Positions 34,138 to 44,692 of a DNA stretch of 64,000 bases are shown here, piece after piece. Source of the DNA: Endomychus coccineus (Eukaryota; Arthropoda; Insecta; Coleoptera; Endomychidae); NCBI GenBank assembly GCA_958510875.1, contig OY294068.1, forward strand, positions 17,960,297-18,024,296. The letters are read 5' to 3'. The translations under genes and the position numbers were made by a program. The notes under the pieces are model-generated. The model did no database searches, was not told where the DNA came from, and saw only the letters and a program-made list of their open reading frames with translations. How positions within the stretch are numbered: the first letter of the stretch is position 1; the number at the start of each line of letters is the position of its first letter.

Positions 34138-34173
34138 CATAATAATTGGTTTCTTCAGTTGAAATATTAACAT
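33445..34173 (-). CDS. LINE RT C-terminal open frame fused to Penelope sequence
   Basis: An uninterrupted 242-codon minus-strand frame. The first ~12 codons are translated Penelope sequence in antisense-independent frame (34173-34138) and the rest is LINE. It begins at LSLNIDKTVFITF (the conserved N-x-x-KT step after the YADD motif), then KYLGSILDYRLKWNTHI, then YYALFHSILSYGIIAWGG and LQRLQYKLLKII, which is the thumb and connection of Jockey/CR1-like RTs. Palm motifs A-C are absent because of 5' truncation, so no enzymatic function is expected. The open state argues for a recent insertion. The chimeric start is accidental. Confidence 0.8.
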   Translation of the reverse strand: MLIFQLKKPIIMENLFLLNKLSLNIDKTVFITFANYCDSVPDTMQIAIKNKDVKRVEQSKYLGSILDYRLKWNTHIEQIVKKTKYLVFIFRKLSKIMQQKTLMIIYYALFHSILSYGIIAWGGAYPTQIILLQRLQYKLLKIISKNRFIYEKVPCNIEQQFALESILYHYETLSKIFAESTRVTRYKSIQLPKRTKTVSSKRSYVKAILIFNSLPNEYKTIVNKIKRKKELKKWIIANINVA

Positions 34174-34554
34174 TTTTCAATCGAATTGATGCTTATAATC
34201 GAAGCAGTGTTTAGCAAGGGCGGTGAAATTTTCTAAGTTTTTGTTCCTTGTGCTATACTTATGACCGCACATTCGTTTTTCTGTAAATATTGGTCAGAGA
34301 TTCCTTCATAAGTCCTATCGCAATCCAAACTATCTAATTTGTATACTGTGTGTTTGTTTATCTTTAGGTAATGAAGGTTTTAGATTTGAAAAATATTTCC
34401 CAACACAATTAGTAAGTTTATGCGCAACATTTATACCATACGTTTTTATTTAAGCATTTCTCAAGTTTCTCTGAGGTCTCCGGAATGTATAGTAATGTTA
34501 TATCATTATCTGTATCACCGTTTATATTATTCATATATGACGTTCCATTATAGT

Positions 34555-36194
34555 ATCCCGACTTAGCACAAACTAATATATAATATGAAGGCAGATACCT
34601 TACAAGGCTAATCATCACTTTCAACAAACATAACAATTAAATTGTGAATTCCGCGCCACCTGTGTTCTAAAAGTATAAAGGTTCACACTTGACAGATAAT
34701 CATTCGGTAATTCCCCCATTTAAATTCTGAGCAACTTCGAGAAAGAGAAAAGATAGTTGAATGTCAAACTATGAAAACGTGTTTGTGTTCAGTCTTGAGG
34801 TAGTGCTCAAAGGAAGAACATATTATTATCTTCATTTGTCTTGACTGCTCATACTGCTTGTTTTTTACATTTTCATCGATTCTCACATGTGGGCCCCGTA
34901 TGTGACACATTCATATGGAACATTCTTTTTCACATCAATCTGCCCTATTTGCGATTATTTTGTCATCATTGTATTGCAAATACTCTGAAGATATAAAATA
35001 TCAAGAAATCTGTTGGAATCCTTGAAAAAAAAAGTTTTTGGTGGATCTAAATCCTAAACATGGCCTCATTTGGATCGGGTAGGCATTCCTACTTACTGAA
35101 TCTTCAAAATTAGGTGTTAGTGAATTTGGATCTACCAGAGGACTGGAAATAAACTATCTGACAATCGGACTCATCAATTTTCATAAAACCAGCCTAACAA
35201 AAATTGAGATTACCATTTGAAGAATTAGCACTTTCTCCAGGTACTTTCGCTTAAGCAACTCTGATATTGGTCCTACCAGGTTATTTGGTTATTGTCCTAA
35301 ATATTAACATTTGCTTCATACAGATGGCTCCGATTTAAATTCTACTTCAGAATTCGTTTTCGCCATTACCAAGTGTGCCTAGGGTTGAGCTTTATTTGCG
35401 CTGCATGTTTACCTTCTTATTAAATAGGATGTTGTCATTTGGAAATTCAGTTTTGTCGTTCCTGCTTCTCTCCTTTCTGCTTCGCAAGAACTACTGAGGT
35501 TATGTCCGGATTTCTATTTTCTATGAAATGTTTATTGTTATTGTATTCATTATTGTCAATTTTGAAAAGTGACAAAATTTCTCACTGCATCTACTTTTAT
35601 TTTATTCATATTCATAGTTCACCTTTTCCAACTGTTGTATGTAAAACTTTACTTAACATGTTAACACGATGATGTTGCAAATTCTAAGAACTAGTAGATA
35701 TTCATCGCATTTTATAAATTTACAACATCATTTTGTGAAGAATATGTGGAAAAGAGTAGGCGTTGGAAAAAGTTGGATGCAACATGATTGATGTTCTTCC
35801 AAATGTCACTAGGTCTGAATTGATGATGTTGGTATTAGTTGGATAAATGTGTAATTTATCGTTTATTGATTCTTTGTTTGTTTCCACAATTATTAAAAAA
35901 ACCTCAACTTTCGATTCTCCGTAAGCATTAGTATGCCCAATTTCACTTATTTCTTCAATTCAAGCACGCAGTCGTGAAAATGTTCCCAAGAAATTTAGAT
36001 CAGTGCTGAGAAATGTAATTGAACCATCATGTATAATACCATCATTGAATGTAGGATGGAAAAACTATGATAATCGATCGACAACAGAGCGTCGGAAAAT
36101 AAAACTAACACAAGGAAGAATAATTTATTCATGTTGAATACCAAGTATTGGCTTACATTTATTGAAATAAAAGAAAAAAAAAAGCGATTCAAAA
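34555..36194. other. No gene recognised
   Basis: AT-rich sequence. Frames at 35439-35672 and 35995-36192 lack domains. Nothing supported. Confidence 0.35.
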
Positions 36195-37740
36195 TTATGA
36201 TAGAATAAAGAAGAATAAAAACTTAATACTATCAGATGAGAAGTGAATATCTGAAAATTCCTTAAAAGTGTAAGAACAGTATCCAGTAAGAAAATGTTTA
36301 ATAACCCTTGAAAAATTGTCGAGTTGAAGCTCTCTAATCAGTAGTAGTAGTTCATTGAAAAAAGTTGGAATCCAGTAATTAACGCTATTTCTGTTACGTT
36401 TTATACGGTGAGTATTAGTGTGTAAATTATATTCCGCTCTAATGTTGACACAGTGCATATCACATGTAGTAGAATATTCGTTAATATGTGTTCTTACATA
36501 TATTAGACAATGTTGAATGTAAATGCAAAGAAGAGACAAAACTTTTGGGTCCTTAAAGGCATGCTTATACAGTCCTGTCGGTAAGGAAGGTTTTTTATAA
36601 GCGTAATTGTTTTACGCTGAATCTTTGAAACATGAGACATATTTGCTGAATGACCCCAAACTAAAATACCGTAACTAATTTCCGAGTGTATTACACCAAA
36701 ATAAGTTATGAGCATTACATTAACAGATACAATTTCGTTTAAGTTTCTCATCACGTAAATTCCGTTGGCAACTAACGAAACAACAATGTTTCCTCCAAGT
36801 TATTCCTTCATCTAATAGTAATCCAAAGAAATATTTCACAATTGTTCAGATATTTGTCTTAAGGCAAAATATTCAATTTATTATGTCTAAGTCGGTTGAG
36901 AAAATCATTTCGACTCTCCATGAGTGAATTTTGTAAGTCAACTGAGTCTGTATCAGCCCTTGATGCGGTTGCATCATCTGCTTATAAGATTACGTTGTCT
37001 TCAGGAACTTGAAACGGTATATCATTAATATGTATTAAAAAGAGTATAGGTCCAAGTATGGAGCCTTGACGTACCCCTAAGGTAACCAGAAACATAGACG
37101 AGTTAGTAGAATGCATATAGACAACTTGCGTTTCACCAGATGAATGATGTTTGAGATACTTATAATTGTTCAGTTTAGACATCAGAATATCAGTAGAAAC
37201 ACAATCAAAAGCTTTTGTGAGGTAATAGAAATTGAGCCGAAATGTTCATCGTTATCAAATGCTTCACAAATTACTTCCGTCAGTCCAAAAGAGCAGATGT
37301 TTTTTTGAAATTCAAATTGTGCTTCCGTGAAAATGTTATTATTCTCGAAGTGATTTATAATTTGACAGGCTGGAGAGTTCTAACAAATATCTTTCCAGTT
37401 ATTAGTATGATAAATATAGCTCTAAGGTTATTTAACTCATTTTTCGAACCTTCTTATATAACATTATTACTTTAGATAATTTCAAAGATTTTAGGAATGT
37501 GCCAGTATCAACGCAAGCGTTGAAGAGTTTTGTCAGAGGATACACTGAGTAATGAGAAATACACTTAATAATTTCCGAATTTAAGTTATAAAAATCACGA
37601 CAGTTGGATTTGTACAATTTGAAGATGCAATTCCTTACTAAATAAAGAGAGATTTCTTGAAACTTGGAAGTTGGATGTTTAGATGGTAATAATACAGGAT
37701 TTTTTCCCATTCTTGCAAAGGCAGCGCTCATAACTTCAAG
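36195..37740 (-). pseudogene. LINE reverse transcriptase relic (family C)
   Basis: Minus-strand blocks in order: SLYLVRNCIF, KLFNACVDTGTF and KLSKVIMLYKK (37730-37435; the domain-0 'FPxxLKxAxVxPxxKK' step); a motif A with changed bases in LTKAFDCVSTDILMSKL (about 37230-37180); VTLGVRQGSILGPILFLIHI (motif B, 37095-37035); then GVIHSEISYGILVWGHS and KIQRKTITLIKNLPYR (36700-36590); and the C-terminal YIQHCLIYVRTHINEY and YNLHTNTHRIK before the stop at 36195. The YADD motif was not found. Two or more frameshifts break the frame. Typical Jockey/CR1 organisation; same general group as families A, B and E but a distinct sequence. Confidence 0.75.
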
Positions 37741-38929
37741 AAGTGTTCTCCATTTTGTTTAATCTCTGGCACTACAAAAAAATAAGACAGAAAATCAAAA
37801 GGTCTGTTTTTTTTAACTTACTGAGAAATCGAGATTGATATTGTAAATTATATACTTCCATTTGGAATACAAACATGTATCCTTGAATCTTCCCGATATC
37901 CGCATGATAGACATCCTCATCTTGGCACACTGTATAATGAGTATTTCGTCGAATTTTCCATCTATTTCTGGTATAATTTTTAGTTACGTTGACTGAACTG
38001 GAAATTCTCCTGTACCCTTGGGAAACCTAATTAAAATAGAGCGAAGCGGATTAGTCAATTTTCAATTTAAGTCATGAATTATGCTGATGCAGTTAAATTA
38101 AATACAGCTTCTCGCAAGACAAACATCGCGTAACACCGTATCTACATTCTTTCCCAGCCTTAGTTGAGGAAAAATGCACAAGCAACTAATATTTTTGTCA
38201 TTTGACTGATATTGGATTGTACTGCAAACATGACAAAACAGCAGTTTATTTTGTCTCGACTGTCATTTGTACAATCGCATAGTGTTGTACAAATGGCTTA
38301 TGCACGAAGTGTAATGATAAGTTACACGATGTGCATGTGGTTTGAGTGCGATACTCACACTTGGGAGAAGAAATTTCGACAGATGTATATTACTTATCTC
38401 AAATGCACAGGTTTGTCGGCGATATTTCACAACGAAGCTGAATTTATGATTTATCGTTTGTGAATTCCGCTGTTGCTATACAATGTTGATACCGAATGAG
38501 TGAATGCTCTGGCGGATACGAACGCCCTGCTTGTGAAATGATAGGACGATGGAAACTAGGACTGTAAGGTCTTTATGCATGATGGCAATTTTGAACTTAC
38601 CATTCTTCTCAAATTTAGAGATAAATGATTAACACTCAAGGCTGATCATCGTGAATGCTCCAAAATTGCAAGCCAAGAGTTAGTGGTGAACGTTTTTGAA
38701 ATCCCTGAAATCCTTCACAGTGTAAGCAATATACGATCTGACAAAACAGGAACTGCAATAATATTAATTTTTCGATCATGAGTGTACTGAGTTTTGAATT
38801 TTTACAATTCATTGTAGAAATCAGTATATTGGAATATGGTGACTAGAAACGATTTCCAATATCTCATGAAATATCAATCATCTGATGTTTGTATGGAAAT
38901 ATAAATACTTCCAGATTGTGTAGATTCTT
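37741..38929. other. No confident gene
   Basis: AT-rich. The plus-strand frame 38212-38463 (83 codons) is open but has no recognised domain and no visible copy. Left unassigned. Confidence 0.35.
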
Positions 38930-39270
38930 CTTCTAGAAAACGAGTTTTTTTTATACTTTGACTACATAGATAGGGAAACCTTCTGGCTCACACGATTTTC
39001 TTCGAACGTTTGAAAGATAATTTCATATCAGCAATATCTCTTCTATTTTCTAAAGGTAGTAAATTGAATTTTTCTATTATACAATTATTTCCAATATGAA
39101 GCATATCACGAATATATTTGTTCGTAATATAATGGATAAACTTGTTTTGAATATTTTCCAGTTATTTTATAATTTATAATGTAGTGAGGGTTCCATTTTG
39201 TAGAAGCATAACTCAAGGTGCTATTTACGTGAGCCATGATAAGGGTACGAGCAGTTTTTCTTCTATACTT
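38930..39270 (-). pseudogene. LINE RT C-terminal fragment (family D, piece 1)
   Basis: Minus strand: TLIMAHVNSTLSYASTKWNP, then after a frameshift ENIQNKFIHYITNKYIRDML and LENRRDIADMKLSFK. These are the 'ILEY.S..W.P' and 'IQ..F..' steps of Jockey/CR1-like RT C-termini. Palm absent. A second, differently diverged copy of the same region follows at 39480. Confidence 0.65.
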
Positions 39271-39479
39271 TGACTATTAGAAAGGGAAGCTTTTAATGTT
39301 GAATGAACATCGTGTGAGCGAGCGGTGGACTATAGGGAGAGGAGATAGGCATTCGTATTTTTCGTGAAGGTTTGGAGGCTATAGGCATAGGGAAAGACCT
39401 CACTGGGTGGAGACTTCTAAAACTTCTCAGCATCAGGAGACGAGGAATTGGACTGTCAAGAGAATAATTGGTATGGAAA

Positions 39480-39761
39480 AAAATTATCCGAAAAATATTC
39501 GAATTTCTGGTATCTTTTTGTAGAATATAAAAAGTTATAAGTCATAGAAATTCTCCCATCTTCTAATGATTTTACATTTAGCCTGGTTGAGAATTGACTG
39601 TACCTAATCATATTCCTTTCGTTGGAGACGTAAGTGAAAAGCACAATTCCTCAAGAATTTCTTTTGTACATTCTCAATCAAATCGATATTTACATTATAG
39701 TACGGGTCCCATATAACCAAACAATATTCCAGAATATATCTTACGAGAGCAGTTCACGAAT
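39480..39761 (-). pseudogene. LINE RT C-terminal fragment (family D, piece 2), cut by an LTR
   Basis: Minus strand: ALVRYILEYCLVIWDPYYN, then IDLIENVQKKFLRNCAF. The same RT step as the neighbouring piece, but a separate copy. It is cut at 39761 by the LTR insertion; the sequence beyond the LTR (from 41388) may continue it upstream but is too decayed to translate with confidence. Confidence 0.65.
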
Positions 39762-39765
39762 ATAT
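39762..39765 (+). repeat. LTR target-site duplication, left
   Basis: ATAT, repeated at 41384-41387. Short and AT-rich, so weak on its own; it gains weight from lying exactly at the TG and CA ends of the LTR. Confidence 0.55.
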
Positions 39766-41383
39766 TGTTATGATTTCATTTCCTAAACAATAAAATGATA
39801 AAATTAGAACTTACCGAACATTGAAAATCAGAAAAGATTAATAAAAAGATATTATATGGAATTAAATACAATGTTAAAAGTTAAATAATAGTTAGTATAA
39901 TATAATGAACAATGTAAAACATAATAAAAGTGTAAAACAAGAACTTCAGTGAAAGTGAATAAACGTGCAGTGTTACGAAGACAGAAATCATAATTAAAAT
40001 GATTACAAAAACTATCATGAGATAGCACAAACTATTGAAAAATGTTATAGATATAAGTTAGGATTAGTAAATTTGAGTTATATGATGTTCAAGAAATGTT
40101 ATTGATATGTTATATTATGTATTGGTGTTTAAGAATGACAACTGTCAAATTTATAATAATTATAGCAATAATCATATTAATAATAACCTAATCATAGGTT
40201 ATCTTATACCAAAGTGTGTGGAAAAATGTAGGCAATATGAATTTAAAAAGAAGGAATCATTATCATTTAAAATAAGATGAAAATCTCCAATAATTAAAAA
40301 TTTAAAGAATATTAAATTCTGATTGGTCGATGCAATTTTATAGACGTCAGATTAGTAACAATGTAATACTTATGTCAGTTTTTAACAATCAGCAGAGCAT
40401 TCTTGATATGTACACTAAGCACCTCATTGGTTAATTTTGAAAATACTTGGCGTCCTTTTTGAAGGCCTATAAAAGGATTCTGAAGATCAAGCCAAGTCAG
40501 TTAGCAATTATATCTAGAGAGTCAAAGTACTTCTGCAACTCACAATCCATAACCTTAGATTATTGGATAAGCATCGGTGAACCCAAGTGTTCCAGTAGCT
40601 TCGTAAGGTTGAAAGTAACCGAAGCAAATAAGTAATTTATACAAGTCAAGTAGTGTTCCCAGTCTTCAAACAAAGTTTTTAAAAGTTATTATGAACATAA
40701 TTCACAAGTAGCATCGTATAATAGTTCCAAGACATCATTTAAGGTTTTATATCTTTTGAAAAAGAATAAGACAAGTTAACAATTATCAACAGTTCCTGAT
40801 TTCTAAAGAAGTAACCACATTGTTTACCTGTGATTTGTGTAATAGCAGAGCAATTGTGTACCTACGGGTAAAGTGAATTATCGAATTAATAAGAAAATCA
40901 AGCCAAGTGAACATTGCCTACATTTTTAAAAACATATTCTTGGATATAAACTAAACGTAAGTTTATTTATTATTTCTCCATTGTATTATTATCTGTCTGT
41001 TAATCTGAAAGAAAGATTGTAGATTATAACTGTGTAAGCAAATATAAATAGTAAAAAAATTGTGAGGTTAGATCATAGATCTATTTGAACATAAAATTGT
41101 TAAAATTGGTACTCGAAATAAAAAATAGAGTCATCATAGAAATTTAAATATAAAAGTTTTCAACATTCAAAGAACATTGTGTTTAATTCCATAGATATAA
41201 AATAAAAAGGTAAAAGTTCATTATTCAAATCATTAGATTATTCAAATCAAAACAAACATAAGATTTAAAAATACAAATAAAAGCTAGCCGGTAGAATTCA
41301 AAACATTGAAATATTCAAATCAATATTCGAATCAATTCAAATCATAATTAAAGAATAAAACTCAGTAAAGAGTTATTATAACA
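39766..41383 (+). mobile_element. Solo LTR of an LTR retrotransposon (~1.6 kb)
   Basis: Begins TGTTATGATT and ends TTATAACA, with inverted 6-bp ends TGTTAT/ATAACA and a 4-bp duplication on each side (gypsy-type length). In the middle it has a TATA box and initiator with exact spacing (separate entry), and AATAAA at 41354-41359 near the 3' edge, so a U3-R-U5 order can be proposed. No gag or pol adjoins it; this is what recombination between two LTRs leaves behind. It interrupts the family D LINE. The length is large but within the range known for LTRs. No second copy in this window confirms the ends. Confidence 0.65.
40468..40502 (+). promoter_or_regulatory. TATA box and arthropod-type initiator within the LTR
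   Basis: TATAAAAG starts at 40468 and TCAGTT lies at 40497-40502. With A at 40499 as +1 the TATA starts at -31, which is the textbook RNA polymerase II spacing; TCAGT is the common arthropod initiator. It would mark the start of R in the LTR. Position-based inference, not tested. Confidence 0.65.
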
Positions 41384-41566
41384 ATATTTTCTCTTTCGAG
41401 AGCTATATTATACAGTTTATATTCAAAACTATAATGTGTTACAATTTCGATTATTCGTGTTTCTGTTCGTTTCGGCGACGTGGGCATTTTTAATTGCAAT
41501 TAGTGCGATAAGGACGATTTGTGCTGATACAATTAGTTTTAGGAAATCCCGTTTTAGACATAATTC

Positions 41567-41608
41567 GTCTTCTGATGGTGATCGTGAAACCGAAACGTAC
41601 GTAAAGAC
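41567..41608 (+). ncRNA. Decayed hammerhead motif
   Basis: Stem I GTCTT/AAGAC, GAAA and UA are intact, but the core reads CTGATGG instead of CTGATGA and stem II (GATC against AACC) has two mismatches from G-to-A changes. Presumed inactive. Confidence 0.65.
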
Positions 41609-41641
41609 GAAAATAATAAGCATATGTGTGTTAGTATGACC

Positions 41642-42284
41642 CACGGTCGTATATGCAGGTCTGAAATCTCGAGGCTATTTCCTATGTGAGAAGTGAGTCT
41701 GCTAAGCGTCATCTGTTGCGTAGTACCAAAATGGTGGCGCATGAGTGGAGAGATGTTCTCTGGCACGTAAGCGACCGTGTTCTCTGGCAACTGTCGTTGT
41801 TGACTTGTAAATACCAGGAATACCGGCGTTTGTAGAAAAAAATGACGAAACCGTGCATTGTGCCGAAATGCAAAACGGGGTACAAAAGTGTGAAGCAAAA
41901 AACTTCCGTTTTTAAAGTGCCGAAAGATGCGGAAATGCGAACAAAGTGGATGCTAGCGATTCCGGTGCGTCATGTATAACGAAAAAAGGGAAGTTGTTTT
42001 TAAGGTGAGTAATACATTTTGACAAGAGTAACAGTTTTATTCCTCTCTCAAATCAGAATAGTAATTATTGCGTTACGAGAAAAATTATTTTACTCAAAAT
42101 GTGCGGTTATTATCTATCAATCTTTATATTGTGGGGTTTGAAATTTGAACGATATGGCACCTAATCCTGACAACATACTCCGATCCATGCGCCAGCTGGT
42201 GGCTGAGCGAGGGACTACGATTTTGGCGACATGTAAGAGACTCATGTCAAACATAGAGATTCCAGACCTGTATATATGATCATG
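41642..42284 (+). mobile_element. Non-autonomous P-like DNA transposon, copy 1
   Basis: 643 bp with ends CACGGTCGTATATGCAGG and, inverted at the right, CATGATCATATATACAGG. An 8-bp duplication flanks it (GTATGACC at 41634-41641, GTCTGACC at 42285-42292, one mismatch), as expected for P elements. It splits the Penelope terminal repeat between GTGACC and TAATTCCC. It carries one THAP-type exon (separate entry) and no transposase core. A second copy with the same ends is at 59901-60481. Confidence 0.85.
41842..41979 (+). pseudogene. THAP-domain first exon of a P-like element, copy 1
   Basis: From the ATG at 41842 the frame reads CIVPKCKTGYKS, then SVFKVPKDAEM and KWMLAIP, the N-terminal half of a THAP C2CH zinc-binding DNA-binding domain as found in P-element transposases and THAP proteins. 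A C-x4-C pair is present; the distal C-x2-H would be in a later exon. A stop at 41977 follows a deletion relative to copy 2. An exon-end with a good splice donor AAG|GTGAGT lies at 42002-42010 in another frame. No second exon with transposase sequence follows within the element. Confidence 0.75.
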
Positions 42285-43139
42285 GTCTGACCTAATTCCC
42301 GAGAATTTATATGTAATTCATACCTGACTCAAGAATCATTATTAATATCACATGAATATGTGTAACCTGCAGAATGGTCCAAAAGTCCCGTTTGAGGTTG
42401 AAGTGTGATCGTCGTGAAATACAGTCTATTCTAAGCGTTCACTCGGTGACAAAATTTTATAGTTGATGTGACAGCAGGTTTCAGTATGGAACAAGGATGA
42501 ATTATAGTGTGAATAACTTAGCGAGACAACCTGGCAGCAGGTATCAGTATAAAACATAGAGTGGTAAAATACATTGTGAATAAAATTTCAATGTAAGTAG
42601 AATAGAGTATGATTCACCGTCTTTTATTAGTAGTTCATAAATCATTTCTATAAACATACATTTAACCAGCAGATGTAAGATGTATTTCGAAATACATAAC
42701 TATATAATCTGGTGATAAGTATCTGAGAGAGGAACGACCAAATCGGTAATTCATAAGTCTTCAGTGTCTTCCTGAGCACCTGCTTTCCTTTGTTTTGCTA
42801 AATGTGGTTCTTGAATGTTATTTCAGATTCCAAACACATCTTCATGAGCTGAGTTTCAATTCTACGAAGGAGCAAATAATAATCGGTCAAGAAAATAATG
42901 GGAATAGAGATAGTTTTCATTGTTTTATTATCTTTGGGAATAGCAGAAACCTGAGGAAAATGTGAAGGGTCTGCTGGTCCGCAATTCCCTCTGTACTATT
43001 GTGGCTGAAACGTTGATCACCACAACTATTTAATCATCTTAGGCGAGGTTATCACTGTCATTCAGGGAAGGCCATTAAACACGATTTTAAGCTATACGTA
43101 ATGTAAAGATTGATTATCCCTGACGATTCAGATTAACTT

Positions 43140-43300
43140 TCAATGTCATTATATTGAGTATAATTAGACATTTCTCCAGACTTTTCGCTGTTACTAATCA
43201 TTTGCAATATAGTAGTGTCTTGAAAATCGTGGAATGATATCGCAGTTTCGAATCCAACATTGCTACCTGTTCCTATGCATATAAGATGTTGCAGCGAGCC
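43140..43300 (+). repeat. Dispersed repeat, copy 1 of 2
   Basis: Matches 52130-52290 in the same orientation: TTTCGCTGTT.CTAAT, then GTTCGAATC-type sequence and CTGTTCCTATG.ATAT. Identity is moderate; extent and class are unclear. Confidence 0.45.
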
Positions 43301-44660
43301 AAGTCTCTCGACAAACTAGCAACAGCTTGTGGTGTAAGTAATATGTAGATGTAGTAAAGGATACACCGTTTAATTTGGCGGATGCGCCAGGTGAGCGTCA
43401 TTAATCCATTCTGGTAATTGGGTTACCTGCAACGAAACTCACGCTGCTCTAGTTGCAAGAAGTCTAGCTAGCCTCGGGTAGTCTCTGCTGGTAGCAGATA
43501 TAAATAAATTATTGCTAGTTATTAATTCAAAGTAAGTAATCAGTGGTGGACTCGTTGTGTAGTAATTACTGAATTTGAAATAGAAGCGTCCAGATCTAAA
43601 TTAGAATTCTGCGAAGTTCAGCGACGTCTTCTTGCAAGGAATAATGAGCAGTGAGAACAATTGGTTGAAAATTATTATAAATGGATTATTCTGCATTGTC
43701 GTTGTTATTGTATTTTCAGACGTTAATATGTCATCTAAGGTTTATTACAATTGTGGGAAATATAAAAAAACTAGTTATTCCAATTGATTCTATACATGAC
43801 TTCGAATGTATATAGTTTTATCCGTCCGCTTATAGGTTAGCTATTCGTATATTTTCAATCCAATAGTGTATTTATTATGGTTTGGGGGAGCTGTTCATAT
43901 TTACATGAAGGATAGAATCAACGGAGAAATGACAATCAGTTTATAAAGGTTTCGTATATTTATTGAAAGATGCAGAGACGTATTCGTCAATAATGTTCGT
44001 ATGTGAGGAAGAGAGAGATTGTTACTTGGTTCTGTTTGAGAAGTGTCTTATGTGGAGGAAATGATGAACAAATAGAACTTATTCGAGTATTTCTTTTGAA
44101 CAATATAGGGTCGCTGGAATGATTTTTCTCGTGAATATAGCCTTCAAATTCCATATTGGATGTTTCAATCGGTTCGAGTTGAGATGAAAATCTTCGTTGA
44201 GAATATGCTATAAATTTCAAAATGAACTTTAGGACAGGATTGGATCAAAATACGATTCTTCAATCTGTATTTATATCTTCAACGTATACAACTTCTTCGA
44301 ATAGGCTGAGTAACAAGATCATTCAGCTGCTGTCTGCATTAGTCTACTTATAAAACCAGGACGTAAGGATAGCTGTTATGCTCCACGAAAGTTGGGTAAT
44401 AATGAGCCCTTCTCTGGTTTACTTTGTTTACGAAAGGTTATCAGTTTACCTATTTTATCAAATTCATTCTTATATATCATTTGCCTTGATTAACTAATAT
44501 CAATATAACTTGCAGTATGTGTACCGAAAGCCAGGAAGTGACTCGATATCACGGGTTTCTCATTAGCCAGGCAAAGCTCAGGCAACAATACGGTTAATAG
44601 ATATATGTAATACTCACTACTCTTTTGTTGAGACACTTACACATCAATTAAGCACTGTGT

Positions 44661-44692
44661 GATCGAGAGTAATGAATAAATTACTCTCGATC
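44661..44692. repeat. Perfect 13-bp palindromic hairpin
   Basis: GATCGAGAGTAAT (44661-44673) and ATTACTCTCGATC (44680-44692) are exact reverse complements around GAATAA. Could be the centre of a small foldback element; no outer arms seen. Confidence 0.75.

Larger units (their letters stand above)
32560..34554 (-). mobile_element. Penelope-like element 2, split by a LINE
   Basis: A second minus-strand copy of the same family. Its 3' terminal repeat with hammerhead lies at 32560-32700 and its 3' UTR matches element 1 (for example GTAGGAATTCGCAAGGGTTT near 33030). The body is cut at about 33151 (ATCTCCAGAATA) and resumes at about 34138 (ATAATAATTGGTTTC), with a LINE in between. The GIY-YIG region (34190-34330) is frameshifted. 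The RT end is at 34350-34554 (block IPETSEKLEKCLNKN), where the copy is 5'-truncated. More diverged than element 1. Confidence 0.85.
41432..42345 (+). mobile_element. Penelope-like terminal-repeat copy, split by a P-like element
   Basis: Plus-strand sequence 41432-41641 matches the 3' region of Penelope 2 (words TTCGATT, TTCTGTTCGTTTCGG, GGGCATTTTTAA, TTAGTGCGAT) and contains a decayed hammerhead. The end of the repeat resumes at 42293 (TAATTCCCGAGAATTTATAT, then ACTCAAGAATCATTATTA), matching the tail of element 1. No coding part of Penelope is left. Confidence 0.75.

Noticed and set aside
38212..38463. 83-codon plus-strand frame
   Set aside because: Open and Met-initiated, but no recognised motif, neighbours or second copy; cannot be supported as a gene.
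42465..42600. Imperfect ~70-bp tandem duplication
   Set aside because: Low identity and only two units; no further meaning could be supported.
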